A stretch of DNA of 11,378 nt from an uncultured Cellvibrio sp. (GCA_946481735.1 CAMLOU010000133.1:1-11378), one strand, 5' to 3'; numbered from the stretch's first letter, positions 1 to 8,054 are shown. Made by a program: numbers and translations. Notes: generated by a model not told the origin, from the sequence alone.

Positions 1-708
1 TCTGCAGAAAACTCTACCCAGTTCAACCTCGCCTTCCCCTCTTCCCATTGCCCCGTGTGCAATCACAGTATTCGTGCCTGGGAAAACATCCCTGTTATCA
101 GCTACCTATTCCTGCGCGGTAAATGCTCGGCCTGTAAAACGCCGATTTCGTTGCGTTATCCAATTATTGAATTGGTCACCGGTGTTTTATCGGCGGTGGT
201 GATTTACTTCTTCGGTTTGAGTTATTTGGGGTTGGCAGCACTGGTATTTACCTGGTGCCTGATTGCGCTGACCATGATTGATGTTGATACCCAATTATTG
301 CCGGACGATATTACGTTGCCACTCTTGTGGCTGGGCTTGATCGTCAACAGTTTTGGGTTGGTTGTGCCCTTGCAGGATGCTGTTTGGGGTGCGATTGCGG
401 GTTATCTGTCGTTGTGGTCGGTGTATTGGCTGTTTAAGCTGGTAACCGGTAAGGAAGGCATGGGTTATGGGGATTTCAAATTGCTGGGTGCGCTGGGTGC
501 CTGGATGGGTTGGCAGATGCTGCCGCAGGTTATCCTGCTATCGTCCTTTGTGGGGGCTGCGCTGGGTATTGCTATGATTGTATTGCGAGGGCGGGATAAA
601 AATATTCCCATTCCCTTTGGGCCTTACTTAGCCATTGCTGGCTGGATTGCGTTTTTGTGGGGTGATTATATTAATCGCACCTATCTGCAACTCTTTATTT
701 CTCCCTGA
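1..708 (+). CDS. pilD: Type IV prepilin peptidase / N-methyltransferase PilD (5' end missing)
   Basis: Inner-membrane aspartyl protease that cleaves the leader of type IV prepilins and type II secretion pseudopilins and N-methylates the new N-terminus. The reading frame is open from base 1, so the 235 visible residues lack roughly the first 50 of a usual ~290. The cytoplasmic zinc-binding loop is intact, with a CPVC pair at visible residues 17-20 and a CSAC pair at 42-45, followed by the family's WENIP and LRGKC context. Both catalytic aspartates are present: one in MIDVDTQLLPDD (about residue 94) and one in GMGYGDFKLLG (about 158). Several hydrophobic segments follow, and FGPYLA lies near the C-terminus. 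A GTG at 55 is an internal valine between the two cysteines of the first zinc pair, not a start. It is followed 3 nt later by coaE, the common pilB-pilC-pilD-coaE order, although the upstream pil genes lie outside the window. Identification is very secure. Confidence 0.96.
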   Translation, partial: SAENSTQFNLAFPSSHCPVCNHSIRAWENIPVISYLFLRGKCSACKTPISLRYPIIELVTGVLSAVVIYFFGLSYLGLAALVFTWCLIALTMIDVDTQLLPDDITLPLLWLGLIVNSFGLVVPLQDAVWGAIAGYLSLWSVYWLFKLVTGKEGMGYGDFKLLGALGAWMGWQMLPQVILLSSFVGAALGIAMIVLRGRDKNIPIPFGPYLAIAGWIAFLWGDYINRTYLQLFISP

Positions 709-711
709 TCT

Positions 712-1329
712 TTGATCACTGCTGTGAAACAAAAATTAATTGTTGGCTTAACCGGCGGCATCGGCAGCGGTAAGTCGGAAGTATCCCGCCGATTCCAGGC
801 GCTCGGCATCATAGTGGTAGATGCCGATGAGGTTGCTCGGCTTGTGGTTGAGCCTGGCCAACCGGCGCTGGCTGATATCGCTGCACATTTTGGTTCGCAT
901 ATTGTCGCGGCTGATGGCCATCTAAACCGCGCTTTGCTGCGGAAGATTATTTTTTCCGAGCCAGAAGAAAAGCAGTGGCTTGAGGAGTTATTACATCCGC
1001 TGATTAACCAGGAAATTCGTCGGCAACTGGCGGATGCTGGCAGTCCGTATGTCATACTCTCTTCGCCGCTGCTGCTGGAAACCCGTCAACGTGAACTGGT
1101 AAATCGTGTACTGGTTATTGATGCGAGCGAAGCATTGCAAATCGCGCGAGCCAGCAGCAGGGATGGTAATAGCAGCGAACAGATCAAAGCGATTATGGCG
1201 ACACAACTTGAGCGCGAAGCGCGCATCAGCCAAGCTGATGATATTATTCATAACCATGGCGACCTGATGGAGTTGGATAAGCAAGTGAAGACGCTACACC
1301 AGAGATACATGGCGTTAGCTTCACACTGA
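712..1329 (+). CDS. coaE: Dephospho-CoA kinase CoaE
   Basis: Cytosolic kinase that phosphorylates the 3'-hydroxyl of dephospho-CoA with ATP, the last step of coenzyme A synthesis. From the TTG at 712 the protein has 205 residues, typical for the family. Visible motifs are the P-loop GGIGSGKS (residues 15-22), VVDADEVAR (35-43) with the conserved Asp, HPLI (95-98), SPLLLE (118-123), and the lid/C-terminal block RDGNSSEQ...Q...AD.IIHN (150-181). The start is uncertain. TTG at 712 lies 3 nt after the pilD stop, and GTG at 724 would give 201 residues beginning MKQKLIVGLTGG. Neither has a good Shine-Dalgarno, so translation may be coupled to pilD. The gene is probably in the same operon as pilD and yacG. 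Confidence 0.95.
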   Translation: MITAVKQKLIVGLTGGIGSGKSEVSRRFQALGIIVVDADEVARLVVEPGQPALADIAAHFGSHIVAADGHLNRALLRKIIFSEPEEKQWLEELLHPLINQEIRRQLADAGSPYVILSSPLLLETRQRELVNRVLVIDASEALQIARASSRDGNSSEQIKAIMATQLEREARISQADDIIHNHGDLMELDKQVKTLHQRYMALASH

Positions 1330-1411
1330 ATTACTCTCTTGCCTGACACGAACCGGCTGTTAATTTCCCTGTCGGATATAAACCGACTCACTTCACATTG
1401 ATACTGCTGTT

Positions 1412-1612
1412 ATGACGAATACTGATCATCAAGAACCGCTCAAGCTCGCCTGCCCTATTTGTAAGAAAACGATCTACTGGACGAATGAGTATCCGTTTCG
1501 CCCGTTTTGCAGTGACCGTTGTCGGTTGATTGATCTGGGGGAATGGGCCAGTGAGGGGCATCGGATTCCGGGAGAGAAGGTTGATTTGAATGGGGATGAT
1601 GAGAGGGATTAA
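1412..1612 (+). CDS. yacG: DNA gyrase inhibitor YacG (zinc protein)
   Basis: A 66-residue protein of the YacG family. The E. coli protein binds GyrB and inhibits gyrase. The single zinc site is complete, with CPIC (C14, C17) and CSDRC (C33, C37), followed by the family signature [17 protein letters not shown]. The C-terminus is short and acidic (NGDDERD). It lies 82 nt downstream of coaE. In E. coli zapD sits between coaE and yacG, but the gap here is far too short for that gene. No strong Shine-Dalgarno precedes the ATG. A small hairpin (GTCGG/CCGAC, 1371-1387) lies in the leader, without a U-tract. Function is assigned from family resemblance, and identity is secure. Confidence 0.94.
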   Translation: MTNTDHQEPLKLACPICKKTIYWTNEYPFRPFCSDRCRLIDLGEWASEGHRIPGEKVDLNGDDERD

Positions 1613-1659
1613 TTGAGTTTATTGCCGAGTTGCAAGAATGGGTCGATTGGCCAGCTTGG

Positions 1660-1738
1660 TGTCGGATTACGCTTTGCTAATCCGACCTACGGGTGAGAGT
1701 ATCGAGTAGGTCGGATTAGCCGCAGGCGTAATCCGACA
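1660..1738. repeat. Inverted pair of REP-like palindromes (BIME-like)
   Basis: Two copies of one element in opposite orientation. Copy 1 (1660-1690, 31 nt) begins TGTCGGATTACGC and ends CTAATCCGACCTAC. Copy 2 (1706-1738, 33 nt) is its reverse complement. The first 13 and last 14 positions are identical, and only the centre differs (TTTG versus CTGCGG). Each copy is itself a hairpin with a 9-bp stem GTCGGATTA/TAATCCGAC (1661-1669 with 1678-1686; 1710-1718 with 1729-1737). The two copies can also pair with each other across a 15-nt loop. The pair lies between convergent genes, 47 nt after the yacG stop and 16 nt beyond the stop of the Nudix gene. It may act as a two-way transcription terminator or mRNA 3'-end stabiliser. 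Similar GTCGGATTA...TAATCCGAC repeats are familiar in proteobacterial intergenic DNA, mobilised by RAYT-type transposases. No such transposase is in this window. Confidence 0.85.
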
Positions 1739-1754
1739 AGATGTTCAACAAAAA

Positions 1755-2699
1755 CTATTTGTTCCAAAAACAACTGATGGCTGCGATGCCTTGTCCGCCA
1801 TGGGCTTTTGCAATCTCAATATCATCGCCATCCATTCCACCTAACGCAAACACAGGCACACCTATATTTTGCACCAGCTCCGCGAATTTCTCCCAGCCTA
1901 ATACCGCTGCATTCGGATGCGAAGAGGTCGGAGCGACGGGCGATAGGCACACATAATCCACACCTATACGTAGCGCTTGCTGAATTTCTGCCGCGTTATG
2001 ACACGAAGCGCCTAATAATTTTGAACCCTCTATCGGGCGGGATTCACACGATCGTAGTTCATGGCTGTTGAGGTGAAGGCCATCACCAGCGCATCGGGAA
2101 AAGTTATCCCGCGTGGTATTGCAGAGTAATGTTGCCTGATACTGCTCGCATAATGTTTTGGCCAACTGCGCCAGGTCCCTGAATTGTTCCGGCGATGCGG
2201 AGGGGCAACGTAGCTGAACCAGGCGAATTCCACGTTGCAAGGCGCGCTGCAGGCGAAATAGAAAATCAGCGGGCAAATCAAAGTCACCAGTAATCAACAA
2301 GCTATCGGGCAGTTGCAGTGCGGTAATGATGGGTTTATTAGCGGCAGGGAAAGGGTAATCACTCAGCTCCGGGATATTTACCCAGCGAACGGGCTGCCCT
2401 TCCACACCGCGAGGCTCCCCGGAAAAGGCGAGCACTTTATACACATCTAAAAAAACCGACTTATCCACGTAATCGTGGCGAATCTGGATCAGCGGTTCTG
2501 TTTGCTCAACTTGAATATCAAGCTCTTCATAAAGTTCGCGTTGCAGTGCCTGATGAATTGTCTCACCAGTATCTACCTTTCCGCCGGGAAATTCCCACAA
2601 GCCGCCCTGATGCGCATCGGCGGCGCGGCGCGCGATAAGGATTTTACCGTCGGGACTAACAACAGCCCCGACGGCAACGTGAACCACTTTGATTGGCAT
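1755..2699 (-). CDS. MutT-type Nudix hydrolase fused to a ThiE/TenI-like domain
   Basis: A 314-residue fusion. Residues 1-130 form a Nudix domain with the box GX5EX7REUXEEXGU at 40-62 (G40, E46, R54, E55, E58, E59; the usual Gly at 61 is Asp). N121 in FPAANKP matches the position of E. coli MutT Asn119, which reads 8-oxoguanine, so 8-oxo-dGTP clean-up is likely. Residues ~135-314 resemble the TIM barrel of thiamine-phosphate synthase (VQLR, DGLHL, ASCHN, DYVCLSPVAPT, FALGGM, GGQGIAAI). The expected NDR is NTT (194-196) and TxTK is TSSH (258-261), so thiamine-phosphate synthase activity is doubtful. This fusion is known in pseudomonads and relatives. It follows argJ in the same direction with a 44-nt gap. 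No Shine-Dalgarno is evident before the ATG. Confidence 0.93.
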   Translation of the reverse strand: MPIKVVHVAVGAVVSPDGKILIARRAADAHQGGLWEFPGGKVDTGETIHQALQRELYEELDIQVEQTEPLIQIRHDYVDKSVFLDVYKVLAFSGEPRGVEGQPVRWVNIPELSDYPFPAANKPIITALQLPDSLLITGDFDLPADFLFRLQRALQRGIRLVQLRCPSASPEQFRDLAQLAKTLCEQYQATLLCNTTRDNFSRCAGDGLHLNSHELRSCESRPIEGSKLLGASCHNAAEIQQALRIGVDYVCLSPVAPTSSHPNAAVLGWEKFAELVQNIGVPVFALGGMDGDDIEIAKAHGGQGIAAISCFWNK

Positions 2700-2701
2700 A
2701 A

Positions 2702-2757
2702 TTACGAATAGTCAGTTACGAATGGCAAGCTTTGAATAGTAAGTTACGAACGGTAAT
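2702..2757. repeat. Degenerate 14-bp tandem repeat, four units
   Basis: Four adjoining 14-bp units: TTACGAATAGTCAG (2702-2715), TTACGAATGGCAAG (2716-2729), CTTTGAATAGTAAG (2730-2743) and TTACGAACGGTAAT (2744-2757). Paired as 28-bp blocks, 2706-2725 and 2734-2753 match at 18 of 20 positions. The last unit encodes the end of argJ on the minus strand (Tyr-Arg-Ser-stop), so the array looks like repeated copying of the argJ 3' end into the 44-nt gap before the Nudix gene. The period is not a multiple of three, and no hairpin stands out. Any role in coupling the two genes is unknown. Confidence 0.7.
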
Positions 2758-3964
2758 CGGCATTAATACGGACATACTCATAAGACAAGTCGGTCGTCCA
2801 CACCGTCTCCGCCACATTGCCGCGACCGAGATCAATACGAATGGCAATGTCTTCACCCTTCATAACAGCCTGGCCCTGCTCTTCGGTATAGCTCGCTGCA
2901 CGTCCGCCATTTTCTACAATCAATACATCATTGAGATGAACACGAACCTTGGTTGCATCAAGATCAGGCACGCCCGCATAACCAATGGCTGCCACAATAC
3001 GCCCCCAATTAGGGTCGGACGCAAACAGCGCGGTTTTAATCAATGGCGAATGCGCAACAGCGTAGGCCACATCGAGGCATTCGTCGCGATTTGCACCACC
3101 ACTGACAGCAACAGTTACAAATTTGGTCGCACCTTCGCCATCGCTGACAATACTTTTTGCCAAATGCGTGTAGGCAGCAAAGATAATGTCCCTCAGTTTT
3201 TCATATAGCTCGCCCTCAGCTTTGTGAACCTCGGGCAAATCAACCTGGCCAGTAGCAATAAGAATGCACGAATCGTTGGTAGAGGTATCACCATCGATAG
3301 TAATACGGTTGAAGGATTTATCGGCGGCCTCCCGCGCTAACTGCTGCAATAAAGGCTGCGCAATCCTGGCATCGGTCGCGATATAACCCAGCATGGTTGC
3401 CATATTGGGTTTGATCATGCCCGCGCCTTTGGCAATGCCATTGACGGTAATTGTTTTACCGTGGTATTCGATTTGTTTGCTGAAACCTTTAGGGCGCGTA
3501 TCGGTTGTCATGATGCCGGCACCCGCATCGGTCCAACCTTGCTCGGTTGCGTTTGCCAGGGCTTCCGGAATTACCGCAATGATTTTCGCAACCGGTAAAG
3601 GCTCACCAATCACACCAGTAGAAAAGGGTAAAACCTGCTCGGGTTTAACACCGGTTTGTTGTGCTATGGCTTCACAGGTCGCTTTGGCGTCACGCAGGCC
3701 CTGCTCTCCGGTGCAAGCGTTGGCGTTACCGGAGTTAATCACCAAATAACGAATCGGCGCCGCTGCCAAGTGTGCCTTGCACAATGTCACCGGCGCTGCG
3801 CAGAACGCGTTCTTTGTAAACACACCGGCAACAGCACTGCCTTCTGCCAGCTCAAACAACACGACATCACGACGGTTTTGACGCTTGATACCCGCACAAA
3901 CAGCGGTGAGTTTTACACCTGCTACCGGGTGCATGGAAGGGAATGGATATTCACCAACGGCCAT
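2744..3964 (-). CDS. argJ: Bifunctional glutamate N-acetyltransferase / ornithine acetyltransferase ArgJ
   Basis: Arginine synthesis enzyme that moves the acetyl group from N-acetylornithine to glutamate, giving the cyclic pathway. Some members also acetylate glutamate from acetyl-CoA. The 406 residues match the family length. The self-cleavage site is clear: KGAGMIKPNMATML, with cleavage expected between A189 and T190, giving an alpha chain of 189 and a beta chain of 217 residues with T190 as nucleophile. STGVIG (115-120) supplies the oxyanion-hole Thr-Gly. NSGNANACTG (77-86), TIDGDTSTND and the C-terminal EYVRINADYRS are conserved. The ATG at 3964 is preceded by AGGA (3975-3978, 10-nt spacing). 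It lies 74 nt downstream of secA in the same direction. Whether it is bifunctional cannot be read from sequence alone. Confidence 0.97.
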   Translation of the reverse strand: MAVGEYPFPSMHPVAGVKLTAVCAGIKRQNRRDVVLFELAEGSAVAGVFTKNAFCAAPVTLCKAHLAAAPIRYLVINSGNANACTGEQGLRDAKATCEAIAQQTGVKPEQVLPFSTGVIGEPLPVAKIIAVIPEALANATEQGWTDAGAGIMTTDTRPKGFSKQIEYHGKTITVNGIAKGAGMIKPNMATMLGYIATDARIAQPLLQQLAREAADKSFNRITIDGDTSTNDSCILIATGQVDLPEVHKAEGELYEKLRDIIFAAYTHLAKSIVSDGEGATKFVTVAVSGGANRDECLDVAYAVAHSPLIKTALFASDPNWGRIVAAIGYAGVPDLDATKVRVHLNDVLIVENGGRAASYTEEQGQAVMKGEDIAIRIDLGRGNVAETVWTTDLSYEYVRINADYRS

Positions 3965-4038
3965 GATTCATAATTCCTGTGCTATTGCGACGATACTTTT
4001 TCTAGAGGACAAGCTCCGGTTACATAAACCTCAGCGCC

Positions 4039-6747
4039 CTACTCCAATTGCCCATGACACTGTTTGTATTTTTTACCCGAACCACATGGGCACGGATCGT
4101 TACGGCCAACCTTGCGCCCCTGGCGTACAAATGGCTCAGGTTGTTGATGATCGCGCTCAGGCTGTTGCTCTTCGCCCATGGCAGAAACCTGTTCATGTTG
4201 CAGCAACATTTTCTGCCGCTCCAAGGCTTCGCGACGCTGTTTTTCCATCGCTTCCATTTGTTCACGCGTAATCGGCTCAACACGTGCAAGCAGGTGGATA
4301 GTCTCGCGCTTTACGGTTTCCAGTAATTGCTGGAAGAGTTCAAACGCTTCACGCTTATATTCCTGCTTCGGGTTCTTTTGCGCATAGGAACGCAGGTTAA
4401 TCCCTTGACGCAGGTGGTCCATGTTGGCCAAATGCTCTTTCCAGGCGTTATCCAATACTGACAACATAACCTGTTTTTCAATTTCAACCATAATGCTGCC
4501 GATGCGCTCGCATTTTGCATCGTAGCCTGCCTGGATTTCGGCGAGGATTTTTTCACGCAGTTTTTCTTCGTGCAGACGATTGTCTTCGTCAAGCCATTTG
4601 GCAATAGGTAATTGCAAACCAAAATCTGTTTCAATCTGCTTTTCCAGGCCGGGAACATTCCACTGATCTTCAATGCTCATCGGCGGAATAAAATGGTTGA
4701 TCATGTCATCGACCACGTCTCCGCGAACAGTATTAACGGTGTCGCGAATAGTGTCGGCATCCAGCAGCTGGTTACGCTGATGATAAATAATTTGCCGCTG
4801 CTCATTGGCAACGTCATCAAATTCAAGCAACTGCTTACGAATATCAAAGTTGCGACCTTCAACTTTACGCTGGGCTTTTTCAATGGCGTTATTCACCATA
4901 CGGTGCTCAATAGCCTCGCCCTTGTTCATGCCCAATGCCTGCATAAATCCACGCACGCGATCCGACGCAAAGATGCGCATCAAATTATCTTCAAGCGACA
5001 GATAAAAACGCGTTAAGCCCGGGTCACCCTGACGGCCGGCACGACCGCGCAACTGGTTATCAATACGACGGGATTCATGGCGCTCGGTACCGATGATATG
5101 CAGGCCACCCGCCGCAATGACGGTGTCGTGACGCTTTTGCCAATCAGCTTTAATCGCAGCAACTTGCACTTCTGTCGGATTTTCCAACGCGGCAACTTCC
5201 GCTTCCCATTTACCGCCCAAGACAATATCTGTACCACGGCCCGCCATGTTAGTCGCAATCGTAACTGCGCCCGGACGACCAGCCTGGGCAATAATTTCCG
5301 CTTCCTGTGCGTGGAATTTGGCGTTCAGCACCTGGTGCTTGATGCCCGCTTTGTTCAAGCGGCGCGACATTTCTTCTGAGGTTTCAATCGAGGCTGTACC
5401 CACCAGAATCGGTGCATTTTTTTCCTGGTAGGTTTTAATGTCCTCAACAATTGCATCGTATTTTTCTTCTACTGACAGAAAAACCAAATCGTTCAGGTCG
5501 ACGCGCTGTACTGTCTTGTTAGTGGGAATTACCACGACATCAAGACGATAGATTTCGCGGAATTCATAAGCCTCTGTGTCCGCTGTACCGGTCATGCCCG
5601 CAAGAATCGGATACAACCGGAAGTAATTCTGGAAGGTGGTTGATGCAAGCGTTTGACTTTCGCTCTGAATGGGTACACCCTCTTTCGCCTCAAGGGCCTG
5701 ATGCAGACCTTCCGATAAACGACGTCCCTGCATGGTCCGGCCAGTATGTTCATCAATCAGGACAACCTGATTATCCTGCACAATATATTCAACATCGCGG
5801 TGGAATAATGCATGAGCGCGCAAGGCTGAATTCACGTGATGCAGCAGAGCCAGATTGTTGGCCGCATAAAGGTTTTGATCCGGTTGCAACAATTTTGCTT
5901 CAATCAACAAATCTTCTACATGTTGATGCCCGCTTTCGGAGAGTTCCACCTGACGGGTTTTCTCATCGACAGAATAATCGCCTTCACCGCCTTCTTCTTT
6001 TTGCGGTTTCAGTCTGCCGACCAATTGGTTCATTCGTTTGTACAGCTCAGAGCTGTTTTCCGCAGCGCCGGAAATCACCAGGGGCGTGCGTGCTTCGTCA
6101 ATCAGGATCGAGTCAACCTCATCCACGATGGCAAAATACAGAGGCCGCTGAACTTTATCCGCTTTGCTCAGCGCCATGTTATCGCGCAAGTAGTCAAAGC
6201 CGTATTCGTTGTTGGTACCGTAAGTAATATCGGCGGCGTAGGCTTCACGTTTTAATGCCGATGGCTGCATTGACTGGATAACGCCTACTTTCATACCGAG
6301 AAATTCATAAACCGGCCGCATCCACGCCGCGTCGCGGCTGGCCAGATAATCGTTCACCGTCACGACGTGTACGCCCTTGCCGGTCAAGGCATGCAAATAA
6401 CTGGGCAGTGTAGCTACCAGCGTTTTACCTTCACCGGTACGCATTTCGGCAATACATCCTTCATGCAGTGCCATGCCGCCAATTAACTGCACATCAAAAT
6501 GACGCATAGACAAAACCCGGCGGCTGGCCTCACGCACCGTAGCAAAAGCCTCAGGCAAGAGCTGATCAAGCGTCTCTCCCTGCTGGTGGCGCTGACGATA
6601 TTCGTCAGTTTTTGCCCGTAACTGTTCGTCAGTCAATTTTTCCATGTCCGGTTCAAGCGCATTAATTCGCGTCACAATCTTGCTCATGCGCTTGAGTTCG
6701 CGATCATTTTTTGAACCGAATAAAGCTTTAGCTATAAAACCAATCAT
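4039..6747 (-). CDS. secA: Preprotein translocase ATPase SecA
   Basis: Motor ATPase that pushes unfolded secretory proteins through SecYEG. At 902 residues it is almost the length of E. coli SecA (901) and matches it nearly position for position: Walker A MRTGEGKT (102-109), DEVD (209-212) in [15 protein letters not shown], and [14 protein letters not shown] and [17 protein letters not shown] in the second motor domain. The C-terminal zinc tail is complete (C886, C888, C897, H898 in [16 protein letters not shown]), so the SecB/ribosome-binding end is present. The gene starts at ATG 6747 with only a weak Shine-Dalgarno, 109 nt downstream of the M23 peptidase gene. No secM-like ORF with an arrest motif precedes it. 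No frameshift or missing key residue is seen. Confidence 0.98.
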   Translation of the reverse strand: MIGFIAKALFGSKNDRELKRMSKIVTRINALEPDMEKLTDEQLRAKTDEYRQRHQQGETLDQLLPEAFATVREASRRVLSMRHFDVQLIGGMALHEGCIAEMRTGEGKTLVATLPSYLHALTGKGVHVVTVNDYLASRDAAWMRPVYEFLGMKVGVIQSMQPSALKREAYAADITYGTNNEYGFDYLRDNMALSKADKVQRPLYFAIVDEVDSILIDEARTPLVISGAAENSSELYKRMNQLVGRLKPQKEEGGEGDYSVDEKTRQVELSESGHQHVEDLLIEAKLLQPDQNLYAANNLALLHHVNSALRAHALFHRDVEYIVQDNQVVLIDEHTGRTMQGRRLSEGLHQALEAKEGVPIQSESQTLASTTFQNYFRLYPILAGMTGTADTEAYEFREIYRLDVVVIPTNKTVQRVDLNDLVFLSVEEKYDAIVEDIKTYQEKNAPILVGTASIETSEEMSRRLNKAGIKHQVLNAKFHAQEAEIIAQAGRPGAVTIATNMAGRGTDIVLGGKWEAEVAALENPTEVQVAAIKADWQKRHDTVIAAGGLHIIGTERHESRRIDNQLRGRAGRQGDPGLTRFYLSLEDNLMRIFASDRVRGFMQALGMNKGEAIEHRMVNNAIEKAQRKVEGRNFDIRKQLLEFDDVANEQRQIIYHQRNQLLDADTIRDTVNTVRGDVVDDMINHFIPPMSIEDQWNVPGLEKQIETDFGLQLPIAKWLDEDNRLHEEKLREKILAEIQAGYDAKCERIGSIMVEIEKQVMLSVLDNAWKEHLANMDHLRQGINLRSYAQKNPKQEYKREAFELFQQLLETVKRETIHLLARVEPITREQMEAMEKQRREALERQKMLLQHEQVSAMGEEQQPERDHQQPEPFVRQGRKVGRNDPCPCGSGKKYKQCHGQLE

Positions 6748-6782
6748 TTGATATACCGTAACTTATAAGAATGCAGATCTGA

Positions 6783-6813
6783 ATTAAAATGAACCTGACA
6801 GCAAGGCTGGCAA
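6783..6813 (-). promoter_or_regulatory. Possible secA promoter (weak)
   Basis: On the minus strand TTGCCA (6808-6813) matches the sigma-70 -35 consensus at five of six positions. TTTAAT (6783-6788) matches the -10 consensus at five of six. The 19-nt spacer is longer than ideal. The site is about 36 nt upstream of the secA ATG in an AT-rich stretch. This is motif matching only. Confidence 0.22.
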
Positions 6814-6826
6814 GTAAACAGAAAGG

Positions 6827-6844
6827 TGCTTGTTAAAGCAAGCA
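6827..6844 (-). terminator. Small hairpin after the M23 peptidase gene
   Basis: TGCTTG (6827-6832) pairs with CAAGCA (6839-6844) around a 6-nt loop, 12 nt past the M23 stop. The minus-strand RNA continues CCTTTCTGTTT, which is U-rich but interrupted. With a 6-bp stem it would be at best a weak or partial terminator, so some read-through into secA is likely. Confidence 0.3.
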
Positions 6845-6856
6845 GGGAGAAGAGAA

Positions 6857-7789
6857 TTATCGGCTGGCGCGATGAATGTAAGTAGCAGGATCGACAGGGC
6901 GACCGTGCTTATAGACTTCAAAATGAACGTGGGGACCGGTAGAGCGGCCAGTGGAACCGACTAATGCGATGATTTGGCCTTTTTTAACCACATCGCCCAC
7001 CTTCACAAGATTGCTTTTGTTGTGGGCATAACGAGTGGCGTAACCATTACCATGGTTGATTTCAACCATATTGCCGTATTCTGGGTGGCGACCGGCGACA
7101 GTGACAACGCCAGCAGCAACGGAGATAACATCTGTTCCTTCGCGGGCCGCAAAATCGACACCGGCATGGAAGGCTACGTTACCGGTAAAGGGGTCTGTCC
7201 TGCGCCCAAAGCGGGACGCCATCCACCCTTTTTGTACCGGACGTCCGGCAATAAAGATGTCTTCCTGAATCTTGCGCTTGGCCAGTAGCGCATCAAGCGT
7301 TTCCAGTTGTTGTTCGCGGTTTTCAATTTGATTGGAGAGTTGATCAATGATACGAATCAACTCAGGTGTGGATTGGGCCTGATTGACTGCTGCGGTTTCC
7401 GGGCCACCGATGGCGGGAGGTTGGCTGAAATCAAACTCACCTTCCTCAAGTTTCGCTACCGTCGTCAGTCGCTCGCCCAAGGCATCCAACCGAACCAGGC
7501 GCGCCTGCATTTCAGCGATCTTCATCGTCAGTGCCGACAGTTGCGCTTCGGCTTCAAGGCGAGTCTTTTCAAGGTGTTCTTTTTGAGCAATCAGCTCGTT
7601 TTCAAGCGCCTGGCGTGACTCGGTGTTGAAAAAATCACCGTTATCTTGCGCTTCCAGCCAATTGTAGCCAATGGCGCAAAGCGCACCAGGCATACCCAAC
7701 AAACAGACGGACAGAAATGCACGCGTCCATCCTGCAATGGAGATGCTTCGCGATTGGCCGTGATGCTTGTTGAGAATAATAATTTTCAT
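6857..7789 (-). CDS. Membrane-anchored M23 (LytM-type) peptidoglycan peptidase
   Basis: A 310-residue envelope protein. A short basic N-terminus is followed by a hydrophobic segment at about 22-41, probably an uncleaved anchor leaving the rest in the periplasm. Residues ~55-115 and ~140-175 are charged, Leu-rich and Gln/Glu-rich, predicted as coiled coil. The C-terminal M23 domain (about 185-305) keeps its catalytic set: H208 and D212 in FHAGVDFAA, and H287 and H289 in GPHVHFEV, with YAH256 between. This suggests an active zinc endopeptidase that cuts peptide crosslinks, not a degenerate LytM activator of the EnvC/NlpD kind. Its place between lpxC and secA resembles Pseudomonas. In E. coli this position is held by secM, with which it shares no visible motif. 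No clear Shine-Dalgarno precedes the ATG. Confidence 0.92.
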   Translation of the reverse strand: MKIIILNKHHGQSRSISIAGWTRAFLSVCLLGMPGALCAIGYNWLEAQDNGDFFNTESRQALENELIAQKEHLEKTRLEAEAQLSALTMKIAEMQARLVRLDALGERLTTVAKLEEGEFDFSQPPAIGGPETAAVNQAQSTPELIRIIDQLSNQIENREQQLETLDALLAKRKIQEDIFIAGRPVQKGWMASRFGRRTDPFTGNVAFHAGVDFAAREGTDVISVAAGVVTVAGRHPEYGNMVEINHGNGYATRYAHNKSNLVKVGDVVKKGQIIALVGSTGRSTGPHVHFEVYKHGRPVDPATYIHRASR

Positions 7790-8022
7790 GCAGCGGATGT
7801 TATCTGATTTGCCCGGACTAATTATTAGTAATAGTAGGCATTTTAAGATTCTTGTTTAGACCAATATTGCCTTGTTAACGATCTTTTATAATTTAAAGAA
7901 CTAAAAACAGAACTTTTTTATTATAAACAATCACTTTGTCGTCCGTGATAACACGGATTTATAAGCAAAATTAGCACCACTTTCCGAAAAATTATCCGCC
8001 ATTATTGGCGGGAGGTCGAAAT

Positions 8023-8052
8023 ATGGCACAGAAGAAAGGCAATGATCAATAG
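8023..8052 (+). other. Minute plus-strand ORF with strong Shine-Dalgarno (MAQKKGNDQ)
   Basis: GGGAGG (8010-8015) stands 7 nt before an ATG that opens nine codons, MAQKKGNDQ, then TAG. The ribosome-binding site is the best in the window apart from that of ftsZ, which is unusual for chance DNA. The ORF points away from the M23 gene and towards lpxC. A GCC/GGC-rich hairpin (7996-8011) partly overlaps the Shine-Dalgarno. It could be a leader peptide, the 5' relic of a lost gene, or coincidence. No function is assigned. Confidence 0.18.
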
Positions 8053-8054
8053 AA

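Noticed and set aside
1371..1387. Hairpin GTCGG/CCGAC in the coaE-yacG gap
   Set aside because: The stem is only 5 bp with a 7-nt loop and no U-run. It shares GTCGGAT with the nearby REP-like units, but this is too short to call a repeat copy.
2732..3208. 158-codon plus-strand open frame opposite argJ
   Set aside because: It is antisense to conserved argJ and overlaps the tandem repeat. It has no ribosome binding site or known motif.
5640..6227. 195-codon plus-strand open frame inside secA
   Set aside because: It lies fully antisense to an intact, highly conserved part of secA. Its product has no recognisable motif.
7887..7892. Perfect TATAAT on the plus strand
   Set aside because: It lies in AT-rich DNA without a -35 element at suitable spacing (the nearest, TTGCCT, is only 14 nt away). 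It is not supported as a promoter.
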